Assembly (NCBI GenBank): GCA_005768755.1
Contig: VAFL01000025.1
Location: 1 to 30,192 of the forward strand
DNA from: Paracoccus denitrificans
GTDB lineage: Bacteria > Pseudomonadota > Alphaproteobacteria > Rhodobacterales > Rhodobacteraceae
Direction: 5' to 3'
Length of the DNA: 30,192 nucleotides
In this document: positions 22,737 through 30,192 of the stretch, one piece after another
Layout of the letters: each line of letters begins with the position of its first letter
Position numbering within the stretch: the stretch's first letter is position 1
Program-made: the position numbers and the translations under genes
The notes under the pieces: model-generated
Databases searched by the model: none
What the model saw: the letters and a program-made list of their open reading frames with translations, nothing else
Told to the model about the DNA's origin: nothing

Positions 22737-23803
22737 GCTTCCTTGACCTGAACCATCTGCAGAAATCCTTTGGTGCGACCAAGGTCGTTCATGACTTTGA
22801 CCTGCATGTCGAGAAGGGAGAGTTCATATCTCTGCTTGGGCCGTCGGGCTGTGGCAAGACCACCGTGCTGCGCATGGTCGCAGGCTTTGAAGCCCCGACC
22901 GAGGGGCAGATCACCATCGCTGGCAAGGATGTGACCCGGCTGCGCCCGAACCAGCGCAATATCGGCATGATGTTTCAGGCCTATGCGCTGTTTCCCAATC
23001 TGAAGGTGCGCGACAATGTGGCATTCGGGTTGAAGGTTGCCGGCATGCCCAAGGCCGAACGGGATGCCCGCGTGTCCGAGATGCTGGCGCTTATCAAGCT
23101 GGACCATCTGGGAGAGCGCTATCCCTATCAGTTGTCGGGTGGCCAGCAGCAGCGCGTCGCACTGGCGCGCGCACTTGCGCCGCGCCCGCAACTGCTGCTT
23201 CTGGACGAACCCCTGTCGGCGCTGGATGCGAAGGTCCGCGTGTCCCTGCGTGACGATATCCGCGCCATCCAGCGAGAGTTGGGGATTACCGCGATCTTCG
23301 TCACCCACGATCAGGAAGAGGCACTTTCAATTTCCGACCGGGTGGTGGTCATGTATCAGGGCGGCGCCGATCAGATCGGTACGCCGCCCGAGATTTACAA
23401 CAAACCCGCCACGCGTTTCGTGGCCAATTTCGTCGGTCAGTTGAACACGTTCGATGCAGTGCTGCACAGCGACGGGTCGATTGAATTCGCCGGTCAGCGC
23501 GTCGCCGGACGCGGCCAGCCGCATGTGCTGGATGAAGGCGCTGGCGACCTGACAGGTCCGGTCACAGTCGCCCTGCGGCCAGAGGCCCTGTCGCTCGTGC
23601 CGCGTCGCGACGGTGACACCGCGATCATGGGCGAGGTGTTGAACTACGATTTCCTTGGCTCGGTCGTCAGGGTCCGGGTCATGGTCGCCGGTCAACCGGT
23701 ATCCATCGACATGTTCAACAGCTCCGATATAGAACTGCCCAATCCGGGCAGTACGACGCGGCTGTATTTTTCGACCGAGAATCTGCTGGTGCTGCCAAGC
23801 TAA
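22733..23803 (+). CDS. ABC transporter ATP-binding protein (PotA-like)
   Basis: A 356-residue cytoplasmic ATPase powering the importer. Walker A GPSGCGKTT is at 36-44, signature LSGGQ at 134-138, Walker B LLLLDE at 154-159 and the switch histidine at 192 (VTHDQEEAL). The C-terminal 110 residues form a regulatory TOBE domain (GPVTVALRPEALSLV onward), as in polyamine, iron and phosphonate importers. All catalytic residues are intact. It is fused translationally to the permease (ATGA overlap). The stop codon lies in the 5' arm of a hairpin shared with the convergent tdh gene. Confidence 0.95.
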   Translation: MSFLDLNHLQKSFGATKVVHDFDLHVEKGEFISLLGPSGCGKTTVLRMVAGFEAPTEGQITIAGKDVTRLRPNQRNIGMMFQAYALFPNLKVRDNVAFGLKVAGMPKAERDARVSEMLALIKLDHLGERYPYQLSGGQQQRVALARALAPRPQLLLLDEPLSALDAKVRVSLRDDIRAIQRELGITAIFVTHDQEEALSISDRVVVMYQGGADQIGTPPEIYNKPATRFVANFVGQLNTFDAVLHSDGSIEFAGQRVAGRGQPHVLDEGAGDLTGPVTVALRPEALSLVPRRDGDTAIMGEVLNYDFLGSVVRVRVMVAGQPVSIDMFNSSDIELPNPGSTTRLYFSTENLLVLPS

Positions 23804-23840
23804 GCGATAAAGCCGGGGGCGAAGCCCGGCCTAAATCGCT
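23803..23840. terminator. Bidirectional hairpin between the ABC operon and tdh
   Basis: AGCGAT (23803-23808) pairs with ATCGCT (23835-23840), and inside it GCCGGG (23812-23817) with CCCGGC (23825-23830). The outer arms overlap both stop codons: the last A of the ATPase TAA and the tdh TAG at 23839-23841. Neither side has a long T tract, so it is a compact convergent terminator or a stability hairpin. Confidence 0.6.
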
Positions 23841-24879
23841 ATCGCCCCCAGTCGAGCACGACTTTCCCGGCCTCGCCCGAGCGCATGGCGGCAAAGCCGG
23901 TCTCGAAATCGTCGATCCCAAGGCGGTGTGTGATCAGCGGCGTAAGGTCCAGCCCGGATTGGACGAACGCGATCATCTTGTACCAGGTTTCATACATCTC
24001 TCGGCCATAGATGCCCTTCAGGTGCAGCATCTTGAAGATGACATTGTTCCAGTCGATCTCGAATCCGGTCGGTGCGATGCCCAGAATGGCGATCTTCCCA
24101 CCATTGTTCATCAACTCGATCATCTGGCGGAACGCGGGCGCGGCGCCAGACATTTCCAGCCCGATATCGAAACCCTCGGTCATGCCGATCCGGGCCATCA
24201 CCTCGGCCAGGTCGTCTTTGCTGGTGTCGATGGCGTTTTCCAGCCCCATCTTGCGGGCCAGGTTCAGCCGGATCGGGTTGATATCTGTAATGACCACCTT
24301 CCGCGCACCGGCACGTTGCGCGACCAGTGCGCCCATGATGCCGATGGGACCGGCGCCGGTGACCAGAACATCCTCGCCCACGCAATCGAAGGACAGCGCG
24401 GTGTGGACGGCGTTGCCGAAAGGGTCGAAGATGGCCGCTATCTCGTCGGGGACATCGTCGGGGATCGGCACGACATTGCTTTCGGGCAGGCACAGATATT
24501 CCGCGAAAGACCCGGCCCGGTGGACGCCGACACCCAGGGTATTGCGGCACAGATGCCCCCGTCCTGCACGGCAGTTACGGCATGCGCCACAGGTGATATG
24601 CCCCTCGCCCGAGACGCGCTGACCGGGTTCGAACCGGGTCACGGCACTTCCGACATCGGCAATCACGCCGGAAAATTCGTGGCCCGTTACCAATGGCACC
24701 GGCACGGTTTTCGCCGCCCAGGCGTCCCAGTTCCAGATATGGACATCGGTGCCGCAGATGGCACTTTTACCGACCTTGATCAGAACCTCGTTCGGGCCGG
24801 GTTCAGGTACGGGGACGTTTTCCATCCACAGGCCGGGTTCGGGCCGGGCCTTGACCAGGGCCTTCATCATATTGCTCAT
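23839..24879 (-). CDS. tdh: L-threonine 3-dehydrogenase
   Basis: A 346-residue zinc-dependent medium-chain dehydrogenase that oxidises L-threonine with NAD+ to 2-amino-3-ketobutyrate, the substrate of the neighbouring Kbl. Catalytic zinc ligands Cys42 (AICGTD), His67 and Glu68 (GHE) and the structural zinc set Cys97, 100, 103, 111 are present. The Rossmann motif is VTGAGPIGIMG, near residues 168-180. The family assignment is further supported by the strongly conserved SGAAPAFRQMIELMNNGG and YGREMYETWYKM blocks. The start at 24879 overlaps the kbl stop by four bases (ATGA); in-frame ATGs at codons 4 and 5 are possible alternatives. The pair is a two-gene operon. Confidence 0.97.
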   Translation of the reverse strand: MSNMMKALVKARPEPGLWMENVPVPEPGPNEVLIKVGKSAICGTDVHIWNWDAWAAKTVPVPLVTGHEFSGVIADVGSAVTRFEPGQRVSGEGHITCGACRNCRAGRGHLCRNTLGVGVHRAGSFAEYLCLPESNVVPIPDDVPDEIAAIFDPFGNAVHTALSFDCVGEDVLVTGAGPIGIMGALVAQRAGARKVVITDINPIRLNLARKMGLENAIDTSKDDLAEVMARIGMTEGFDIGLEMSGAAPAFRQMIELMNNGGKIAILGIAPTGFEIDWNNVIFKMLHLKGIYGREMYETWYKMIAFVQSGLDLTPLITHRLGIDDFETGFAAMRSGEAGKVVLDWGR

Positions 24880-26060
24880 GCGATCACCTTCAATTCACGA
24901 CCGGTTTCGATGAAGGCGGCAATCGCTGCGGAAAGGTCGTCATCGCTGTGGGCGGCCGACATCTGGGTGCGAATGCGGGCCTGACCGCGCGGCACGACCG
25001 GAAACGAGAAGGCGGTAACATAGACGCCTTTTTCCATCATCCGGGCGGCGAAATCGGCGGCCAGATGCGCGTCGCCCAGCATGACCGGGATGATCGGATG
25101 GCCCGCACCGGCCAGGGTGAAGCCAGCCGCGCCCATCTCGGCCCGGAAGCGGGTGGCATTGGCGTCCAGATGCGCACGCAGATCGTCGCCCGCCTTTATC
25201 AGGTCAAGCGCGGTCAACGACGCCGCCGCGATCACCGGGGCCAGCGTGTTGGAAAACAGATAGGGACGCGAGCGCTGGCGCAGCATCTCGATCACAGGTG
25301 CCGGGCCCGCAACATAACCGCCAGAGGCCCCGCCAAGCGCCTTGCCAAGCGTGCCGGTCAGAATGCCGACCTGGTCGGCAACTCCGTGAAGTGCCGGCGT
25401 GCCGCGTCCGCCCGGTCCCGTCAGTCCAACGGCGTGGCTGTCATCAACCACGACCGTGGCATCATGTTTGCGGGCAAGGTCGCAGATTGCCGGCAGATTG
25501 GCGATGACCCCATCCATCGAAAACACGCCATCGGTCACGATGACGCGGTTTCGGGCGTCCCTGGCGGCAATCAGCGCGGCCTCCAGTTCAGCCATGTCGT
25601 TGTTGGCGTAACGGTGCCGCGCGGCCTTGCACAACCGCACCCCGTCAATGATCGAGGCATGGTTCAGCGCATCCGATATGATCGCATCTTCCGGGCCCAG
25701 AATTGTTTCGAAAAGTCCGGTATTGGCGTCGAAGCAACTGGAAAACAGGATCGCGTCCTCGGTTCCCAGAAAGGCCGCGATCCGCGCCTCCAGCGCCTTG
25801 TGGACTTCCTGAGTACCGCAGATGAACCGCACCGAGGCCATGCCATAGCCAAACCGATCCAGTGCCGCATGTCCCGCGTCGATCAGGCGTTGGTCATTGG
25901 CAAGTCCAAGGTAATTGTTGGCGCAGAAGTTAAGCACCTCCTGGTCGGGTGCCACGTCGATCCGGCCGGACTGCATCGACGTGATGACACGTTCCGATTT
26001 GAACAGCCCATCGGCGCGGATCTGGTCGAGTTCGGTCGAAAGGCGGTCGCTCAGGCTCAT
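24876..26060 (-). CDS. kbl: Glycine C-acetyltransferase (2-amino-3-ketobutyrate CoA ligase)
   Basis: A 394-residue PLP enzyme of the alpha-oxoamine synthase family that splits 2-amino-3-ketobutyrate with CoA into glycine and acetyl-CoA. The pyridoxal lysine is Lys240 in TLGKALGGASGGYVAG; Asp206 and His209 in VVVDDSHAVGLTG are cofactor ligands. Length and all landmarks match E. coli Kbl (lysine 244). Start at 26060 is chosen (MSLSDRLSTEL) because AGGAG lies six bases upstream on the coding strand; an in-frame ATG eight codons earlier is not favoured. It is translationally coupled to tdh (ATGA), making the full threonine-to-glycine route. Confidence 0.97.
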   Translation of the reverse strand: MSLSDRLSTELDQIRADGLFKSERVITSMQSGRIDVAPDQEVLNFCANNYLGLANDQRLIDAGHAALDRFGYGMASVRFICGTQEVHKALEARIAAFLGTEDAILFSSCFDANTGLFETILGPEDAIISDALNHASIIDGVRLCKAARHRYANNDMAELEAALIAARDARNRVIVTDGVFSMDGVIANLPAICDLARKHDATVVVDDSHAVGLTGPGGRGTPALHGVADQVGILTGTLGKALGGASGGYVAGPAPVIEMLRQRSRPYLFSNTLAPVIAAASLTALDLIKAGDDLRAHLDANATRFRAEMGAAGFTLAGAGHPIIPVMLGDAHLAADFAARMMEKGVYVTAFSFPVVPRGQARIRTQMSAAHSDDDLSAAIAAFIETGRELKVIA

Positions 26061-26458
26061 GTCTCGCTCCTGCAGGGAAAGCACTTCTGCGATGCCTTAT
26101 ATCCCGCCACCCATGCCCAGCCAACTGCCTCGCGAACGGGCAGGGGCCGCGCGGATGATGTGGCGGTTGCGGCGGCCTGGCAATTGCAATCCTGTGCGAT
26201 CTGGCAAAGTAATACCTGCGCCGCGATCAGCATTGTGTCGCGGCAGGGCAGGGCAAGGCGGATCATGACACAGACGGCATTTCACGCCACGCGCATATTC
26301 GACCGCGTTTCATGTCACGACGATGCGGCGTCACGTGTCGAATGGGCTGATGTCATCGCGTTTCGTCCTGTATCGGATCATGGTGCTGCAGCGCCGGCCG
26401 ATTTCGGAACGCTGACGCCCCGGTTGGATGCGTCGTCAATCTGGCTGGCGGGTCAGCC
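26061..26458. other. 398-base region between kbl and the aldose epimerase
   Basis: This divergent intergenic region must hold the kbl promoter (leftward) and that of the epimerase (rightward). No convincing -35/-10 pair was found on either strand. From 26266 it contains a possible 66-codon frame, annotated separately. Apart from the kbl ribosome binding site nothing else is recognised. Confidence 0.5.
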
Positions 26459-26465
26459 ATGCTGA
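26266..26465 (+). CDS. Possible small ORF (66 aa) overlapping the epimerase start
   Basis: The frame starts ATG ACA CAG ACG and ends in TGA seven bases into the epimerase gene, a layout typical of coupled genes. AAGG lies about eight bases before the ATG. The predicted product (MTQTAFHATRIFDRVSCHDD...) has no recognised domain, no signal peptide and no membrane segment. Third-position G/C is lower than in the surrounding genes, which speaks against strong coding selection. It could be a leader, a decayed gene remnant or chance. No function is proposed. Confidence 0.3.
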
Positions 26466-27304
26466 CATTGCACAACGATCACCTGCGGATCACAGTCTCA
26501 CCCCAAGGGGGCGCTGTGACGTCAGCCCGCACGGTTGCAGGCCGCGACTTTCTGCGACCGCTCCTCGGGCCATTCAGCGTGCGCGCCACGGCCTGCTATC
26601 CGCTTGTTCCACTGGGAAACCGCGTGGGCGGGAACCGCTTCACCTTTGACGGCAGGACCTATGCCTTGCGTCCCAATGCGACCGATCCGCTGTATCTGCA
26701 TGGCGATGGCTGGTTGTCGGACTGGACGGTTGAACAGGCAGGCAAGACCCGCGCCGATCTGTTGCTTGAAACGCGTGCGCCAGATCTCGGTGTGCATACC
26801 TACCGCGCGCGGCAAACCTTCCTGCTGCGGCAGAATTGTCTGCGGATCGAGATGGAGGTCACAAATCTTGCACCCGACGCCATGCCGTTCGGCCTGGGAC
26901 TTCACCCCTTCATGCCGCACAACGATGCCGAGATAACATTCAGCGCCGCCGCCTTCTGGACCGAGGGCGAGGGCAGCCTTCCCCTTATACGTCGCCCGGT
27001 CGCGGGAATGATCGATTTCAGCGCCGGGCAAGGCATCCCCGATATGTGGCTGAACAACGCATATGAAGGCTGGGACGGGCGCGCATCGGTTCGCTGGCCG
27101 GATGGGATCGGGCTGGAGATCCGGGCCGATCCGATCTTTCGCCATCTGATGGTCTATGCGCCCGACACGGATCGCAGTTTTTTCTGTCTTGAGCCGATGA
27201 CCCACCTGCCAAATGCGGTGAACCGGCCCGACATGCCCGCGATGGATGTGCTGGCACAGGGGCAAAGCCTGTCGGGCGCTGTGGAATTCACGCTCATGTC
27301 ATAG
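26459..27304 (+). CDS. Aldose 1-epimerase (mutarotase) family protein
   Basis: A 281-residue galactose mutarotase-like protein that interconverts alpha and beta anomers of aldoses. Likely catalytic residues are present: His81 (LYLHGDGW), His148 (GLGLHPF) as general acid, and Glu245 (CLEPMTH) as general base. Arg55 in the NRVGG block fits the substrate-binding arginine of this family. It is closest in form to short YphB/YihR-type members rather than GalM. No signal peptide, so cytoplasmic. The ATG at 26459 lacks a strong ribosome binding site and overlaps a possible upstream ORF. It converges on the RraA-family gene with a 26-base gap. The sugar is not known. Confidence 0.88.
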   Translation: MLTLHNDHLRITVSPQGGAVTSARTVAGRDFLRPLLGPFSVRATACYPLVPLGNRVGGNRFTFDGRTYALRPNATDPLYLHGDGWLSDWTVEQAGKTRADLLLETRAPDLGVHTYRARQTFLLRQNCLRIEMEVTNLAPDAMPFGLGLHPFMPHNDAEITFSAAAFWTEGEGSLPLIRRPVAGMIDFSAGQGIPDMWLNNAYEGWDGRASVRWPDGIGLEIRADPIFRHLMVYAPDTDRSFFCLEPMTHLPNAVNRPDMPAMDVLAQGQSLSGAVEFTLMS

Positions 27305-27330
27305 CGGCACAGGAAAGGTGACGGGACCGA

Positions 27331-28041
27331 TCAGCGGCCGTTGTTCTTTCTCCATGCTTCGAACTCGGGCAGAAATTCCTCTTTCGTGCGTGGATACAGC
27401 CCGATGATGGGGGTGCCGGATTTGACCTTCTCGATCACGAAGTCCTCGTAGGCTGTCATCTGGACGGCTTCCTCGGCGCATTCATCGGCAATATCCGCCG
27501 GGATCACGATGACACAATCGGCGTCGCCCACAATGATGTCACCGGGGAAAACCGGCGCGTCACCGCAGCCAATGGGTTCGTTCAGGGCAATCGCCTCGTT
27601 ATTGGTCAGGTTTGTCGGGCTGGACGGGCGTGTGTGATAGGCAGGCATCTCCAGCTCTGCGATGGTGGCGGCGTCGCGAAAGCCGCCATCGGTGACGACG
27701 CCAGCGCCGCCGCGCATCATCAACCGGGTGATCAGGATGTCTCCGGCCGAGGCCGCCAGCGCCTGCTTGCGGCTGTCCATTACCAGAACCGCCCCTTCCG
27801 GGCAGGTCTCGATGGCGACACGCTGCGGATGGTTCGGATCGGCGAAAACGCTCATCGGATTGCGGTCCTCGCGCGCGGGAATATAGCGCAGCGTGAAGGC
27901 CGGGCCGACCATGTTCTTGCCCTTCCATCCCAATGGATGGACGCCCTGAATGACCTGATTGCGCAGACCGCGCTTGAACAACACGCTGCACAGCGTCGCG
28001 ACGGACACGCCCATCAGCTTGTCACGGGTTTCCGGGTTCAT
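27331..28041 (-). CDS. RraA/HMG-aldolase family protein
   Basis: A 236-residue protein of the RraA-like fold, which includes the RNase E inhibitor RraA and class II pyruvate aldolases such as 4-hydroxy-4-methyl-2-oxoglutarate aldolase. The metal/substrate motif DGGFRDAATI (Arg122, Asp123) and the preceding GD (100-101) are those of the aldolase subgroup. The C-terminal extension is longer than in E. coli RraA. Given a lactonase and a sugar-acid type aldehyde dehydrogenase next door, an aldolase or lyase acting on a 2-keto acid is more likely than RNase E control, but that is inference. GAGGAGG lies five bases before the ATG. It is the last gene of the leftward operon, 35 bases after the lactonase. 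Confidence 0.85.
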   Translation of the reverse strand: MNPETRDKLMGVSVATLCSVLFKRGLRNQVIQGVHPLGWKGKNMVGPAFTLRYIPAREDRNPMSVFADPNHPQRVAIETCPEGAVLVMDSRKQALAASAGDILITRLMMRGGAGVVTDGGFRDAATIAELEMPAYHTRPSSPTNLTNNEAIALNEPIGCGDAPVFPGDIIVGDADCVIVIPADIADECAEEAVQMTAYEDFVIEKVKSGTPIIGLYPRTKEEFLPEFEAWRKNNGR

Positions 28042-28076
28042 AGATGCCTCCTCTCAGGCGATGAGTCTCGGGCGCC

Positions 28077-29126
28077 TCACGCGAAGCCAGCGCCCTGGGT
28101 GTTGACATGAACGGCATAGATCGAATGGCTGCTCGCCATGAAAAGCCGGTTGCCGTGGCGGCCGCCAAAGCACAGATTTGCGCAGCGTTCAGGCAGGTGG
28201 ATATGGCCGATGGCCTGACCTTCCGGGTTGAAGACCATGACCCCGTCAAGCGCCTCGGAATCGCCTTCGGGCGCGCCGGTGCTGCCCCAACCACACCACA
28301 GATTGCCGTCGACATCGCAGGCGATGCCATCAAGTGCACCGTAGTTCAGCGCTTCGATGTGCTTACGCTTGTTGGAGACAGCGCCATCCGCGCCCACATC
28401 ATAGGCCCAGACCAGCCGGTTCGGCTGCGCGCGGCCTTCGACGATATAGACGGTCGTGCGGTCGGCAGAAAACGCGATGCCGTTCGGACCTTGAAGATCG
28501 TCGATGACCAGCGACAGCGCCCCGTCCGGCGAGATGCGGTAGACGCCCTGATGATCCTGTTCCTGCTCGGCCTTCTCGCCTTCATAGAAATTCGAGATCT
28601 GGAACGGCGGGTCGGTAAACCAGATTGCGCCGTCGGCCGCGACATCCAGATCGTTGGGGGAGTTCAGCTTCTTGCCCTCGAACGCATCGGCCAGCACGGT
28701 GATGCTGCCGTCGAATTCGGTGCGGGTCACGCGGCGCATGCCCCCTTCGCAGGTAATCAGCCGCCCCTGCAGGTCGCGGGCATTGCCGTTCGACCAGCCC
28801 GCAGGCTGGCGAAAGACAGCGGTTTCGCCGGTGATTTCGTCCCAGCGGATCAGGCGGTCGTTCGGTATGTCGCTGACCAGCAGATAGCGCCCGTCACCGA
28901 TCCAGACGGGCCCTTCCAGCCAGTCAAAGCCGGTGGCAAGCCGCTCGACCGAGCTGTTGAATACGCGATACGCAGAAAATTCGGGTTGCAGGATTTCGAC
29001 GGCCGGATCGGGATAGCGGGCAGAGGGTGCCCATTCCGCGAAGGCGCGCCCGCCGGTCAGTGTGGCGGTGGCAGCCAGCCCGGCACGGATTGCGCCACGC
29101 CGGGTCATGGAAGAACGGTTCGTCAT
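28077..29126 (-). CDS. Tat-exported SMP-30/gluconolactonase family protein
   Basis: A 349-residue six-bladed beta-propeller of the SMP-30/gluconolactonase/LRE family, which hydrolyses sugar lactones with a bound divalent metal. Family landmarks are WLEGPVWIGDGRYLLVSDI (metal Glu), SPNDLDVAADGAIWFTDPPF (metal Asn) and GPNGIAFSADRTTVYI. The N-terminus carries a twin-arginine signal (MTRRGAIRAGLAATATL, then AFA), so a periplasmic location is expected. The start at 29126 is fixed by GGAGG seven bases upstream on the coding strand; the longer frame to 29192 is rejected. Most characterised homologues are cytoplasmic, so export hints at periplasmic sugar oxidation. Substrate unknown. Confidence 0.88.
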   Translation of the reverse strand: MTNRSSMTRRGAIRAGLAATATLTGGRAFAEWAPSARYPDPAVEILQPEFSAYRVFNSSVERLATGFDWLEGPVWIGDGRYLLVSDIPNDRLIRWDEITGETAVFRQPAGWSNGNARDLQGRLITCEGGMRRVTRTEFDGSITVLADAFEGKKLNSPNDLDVAADGAIWFTDPPFQISNFYEGEKAEQEQDHQGVYRISPDGALSLVIDDLQGPNGIAFSADRTTVYIVEGRAQPNRLVWAYDVGADGAVSNKRKHIEALNYGALDGIACDVDGNLWCGWGSTGAPEGDSEALDGVMVFNPEGQAIGHIHLPERCANLCFGGRHGNRLFMASSHSIYAVHVNTQGAGFA

Positions 29127-29184
29127 GATCTTTCCTCCCTCAGATGAAATGCCGCCCGCGCCTCCCCTTGCGCGGTGATGAAAC

Positions 29185-29206
29185 GGGCGCAACGGCTGCT
29201 GCGCCC
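29185..29206 (-). other. Hairpin between the aldehyde dehydrogenase remnant and the lactonase gene
   Basis: GGGCGCA (29185-29191) and TGCGCCC (29200-29206) form a seven-base stem. Read on the minus strand it is followed by GTTTCATC, a weak T-rich end, so partial termination or mRNA protection between the two genes is possible. Confidence 0.4.
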
Positions 29207-29216
29207 GGCCAGAAGT

Positions 29217-30192
29217 TCAGACCAGATCCTCTGGCATGACGCCTTCGGGGATGTTCTGGAAGCTGACCGGCCGCAGGAAGCGGCGGATGGACAGGGTTCC
29301 GACGGATGTCGCGCCGAAATTGGTTGAGGCGGGGTATGGTCCGCCATGGACCATGGCGTCGGCGACCTCGACCCCGGTGGGGAAGCCGTTGGCCAGCACG
29401 CGGCCTGCCTTGCGCTCAAGGATCGGCAGCAGTTGGCGTGCGGCCTCGGCATCGCCGTCATCCATGTGGATCGTCGCGGTCAATTGGCCCTCGAAACCCT
29501 TGGCCAGGCGCGCCATCGGAAACGATGGGCGTGACGCTGTTGCGGGTCTCGAACCGGTCCTGCCCGTCGCGGTAGGCCTTCGCGATGCCGTCGGTCAGCA
29601 TGACCTGCGGACCGACGCCCTTCAGCGCTTCGGCGGCGGCTTCGACGAAAGCATCGCCCGCGGCCCCGGTTTCAACGACGGCGATGCCCGGATTGGTGCA
29701 GAACTGGCCCGCGCCCATGGTCAGCGACCCGGCCCACCCCTTGCCGATTTCGGCGCCGCGCGCCTTGGCGGCTTCGGGCAGAACGAACATCGGGTTGACG
29801 GAGCCGAGCTCACCGAAGAAGGGGATCGGCTCGGGGCGTTGCGCGCACAGGTCGAACAGCGCCCGGCCACCGGCAAGACTACCGGTAAAGCCCACCGCCT
29901 TGATCAGCGGGTGCTGGACCAGTGCCGTGCCGACATCGCGCTTGCCGCCCTGGATCAGGGAAAAGACGCCCTTCGGCATGCCGGTCTTTTCGATGGCGGC
30001 CCTGATGGCTTCGGCCACGATTTCGCCGGTGCCGGGATGGGCGGAATGGCCCTTCACCACCACCGGGCAGCCTGCCGCCAAGGCGGCCGCCGTGTCGCCG
30101 CCCGCAGTCGAGAAAGCCAGCGGGAAGTTCGAGGCACCGAACACCGCGACCGGGCCGATGGGCCGCTGGATCACGCGCAGATCGGGGCGCGG
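29217..30192 (-). pseudogene. Aldehyde dehydrogenase (alpha-ketoglutarate semialdehyde dehydrogenase type), internally deleted and frameshifted; 5' end outside window
   Basis: The - strand encodes an NAD(P)-dependent aldehyde dehydrogenase resembling the 2,5-dioxopentanoate dehydrogenase that ends oxidative pentose, glucarate and hydroxyproline pathways. The first part (30192 to about 29518) contains GPVAVFGASNFPLAFSTAGGDTA, FFGELGSVNP with the general-base Glu, and GAGQFCTNPG with the catalytic Cys (codon 29698-29700). It then stops matching after TRNSVTPIVSD. The rest continues one frame over from 29516, LAKGFEGQLTATIHMDDGD to the end. Homologues have roughly 60 residues here, including the conserved EEVFGP cofactor motif, so this stretch is missing. 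A frame-A product would end in unrelated residues at 29458. A true pseudogene or an assembly error are both possible. Confidence 0.85.

Noticed and set aside
24948..26465. 505-codon plus-strand frame opposite kbl
   Set aside because: It is antisense to kbl, with no domain; only its last 66 codons lie in free sequence and are considered separately.
30172..30174. GTG as the start of the aldehyde dehydrogenase
   Set aside because: The frame continues upstream to the window edge with residues (PRPDLR) that fit the family, so the true start lies outside.

Overview
The window reads as a chromosomal segment of a GC-rich alphaproteobacterium of the family Rhodobacteraceae, most like Paracoccus. The evidence is the core gene order, the alphaproteobacterial length of RpoB (1384 aa) and RpoC (1409 aa), strong G/C third-position bias and Rhodobacterales-like ribosomal proteins. 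The genus is an inference from protein resemblance recalled from memory; no search was run.

Positions 1-16700 hold the transcription/translation super-cluster on the + strand: the 3' end of tuf, tRNA-Trp, secE, nusG, rplK, rplA, rplJ, rplL, rpoB and rpoC, closed by a strong intrinsic terminator. Two blocks interrupt the usual tuf-trnW-secE arrangement. A VOC protein, a GFA zinc protein and an ABC exporter half-transporter lie between tuf and tRNA-Trp, and a sulfotransferase-like gene lies between tRNA-Trp and secE. The leaders carry recognisable control elements: a candidate L1 operator before rplK, an L10-type leader before rplJ, and intercistronic hairpins between rplL/rpoB and rpoB/rpoC.

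Positions 16700-19730 hold lon protease, with its own candidate sigma-70 promoter and terminator, then tRNA-Val(CAC) with a good promoter. Positions 19944-23803 are a four-gene ABC importer operon (binding protein, two permeases, ATPase) of the polyamine/iron/phosphonate type, ligand unknown, with tightly overlapping genes. It converges on kbl-tdh (threonine to glycine plus acetyl-CoA, - strand) at a shared bidirectional hairpin.

Positions 26061-30192 are a carbohydrate-type region: an aldose 1-epimerase (+), and on the - strand an RraA-family protein, a Tat-exported SMP-30-type lactonase and an aldehyde dehydrogenase of the alpha-ketoglutarate semialdehyde dehydrogenase type. Together these suggest oxidative sugar or sugar-acid catabolism. 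The aldehyde dehydrogenase is broken here: about 60 codons around the conserved EEVFGP motif are missing and the reading frame changes at the junction. No phage, IS element, CRISPR array or defence system was seen. The most unusual items are the interrupted dehydrogenase, the sulfotransferase-like gene inside the ribosomal/RNAP cluster and the secreted lactonase.
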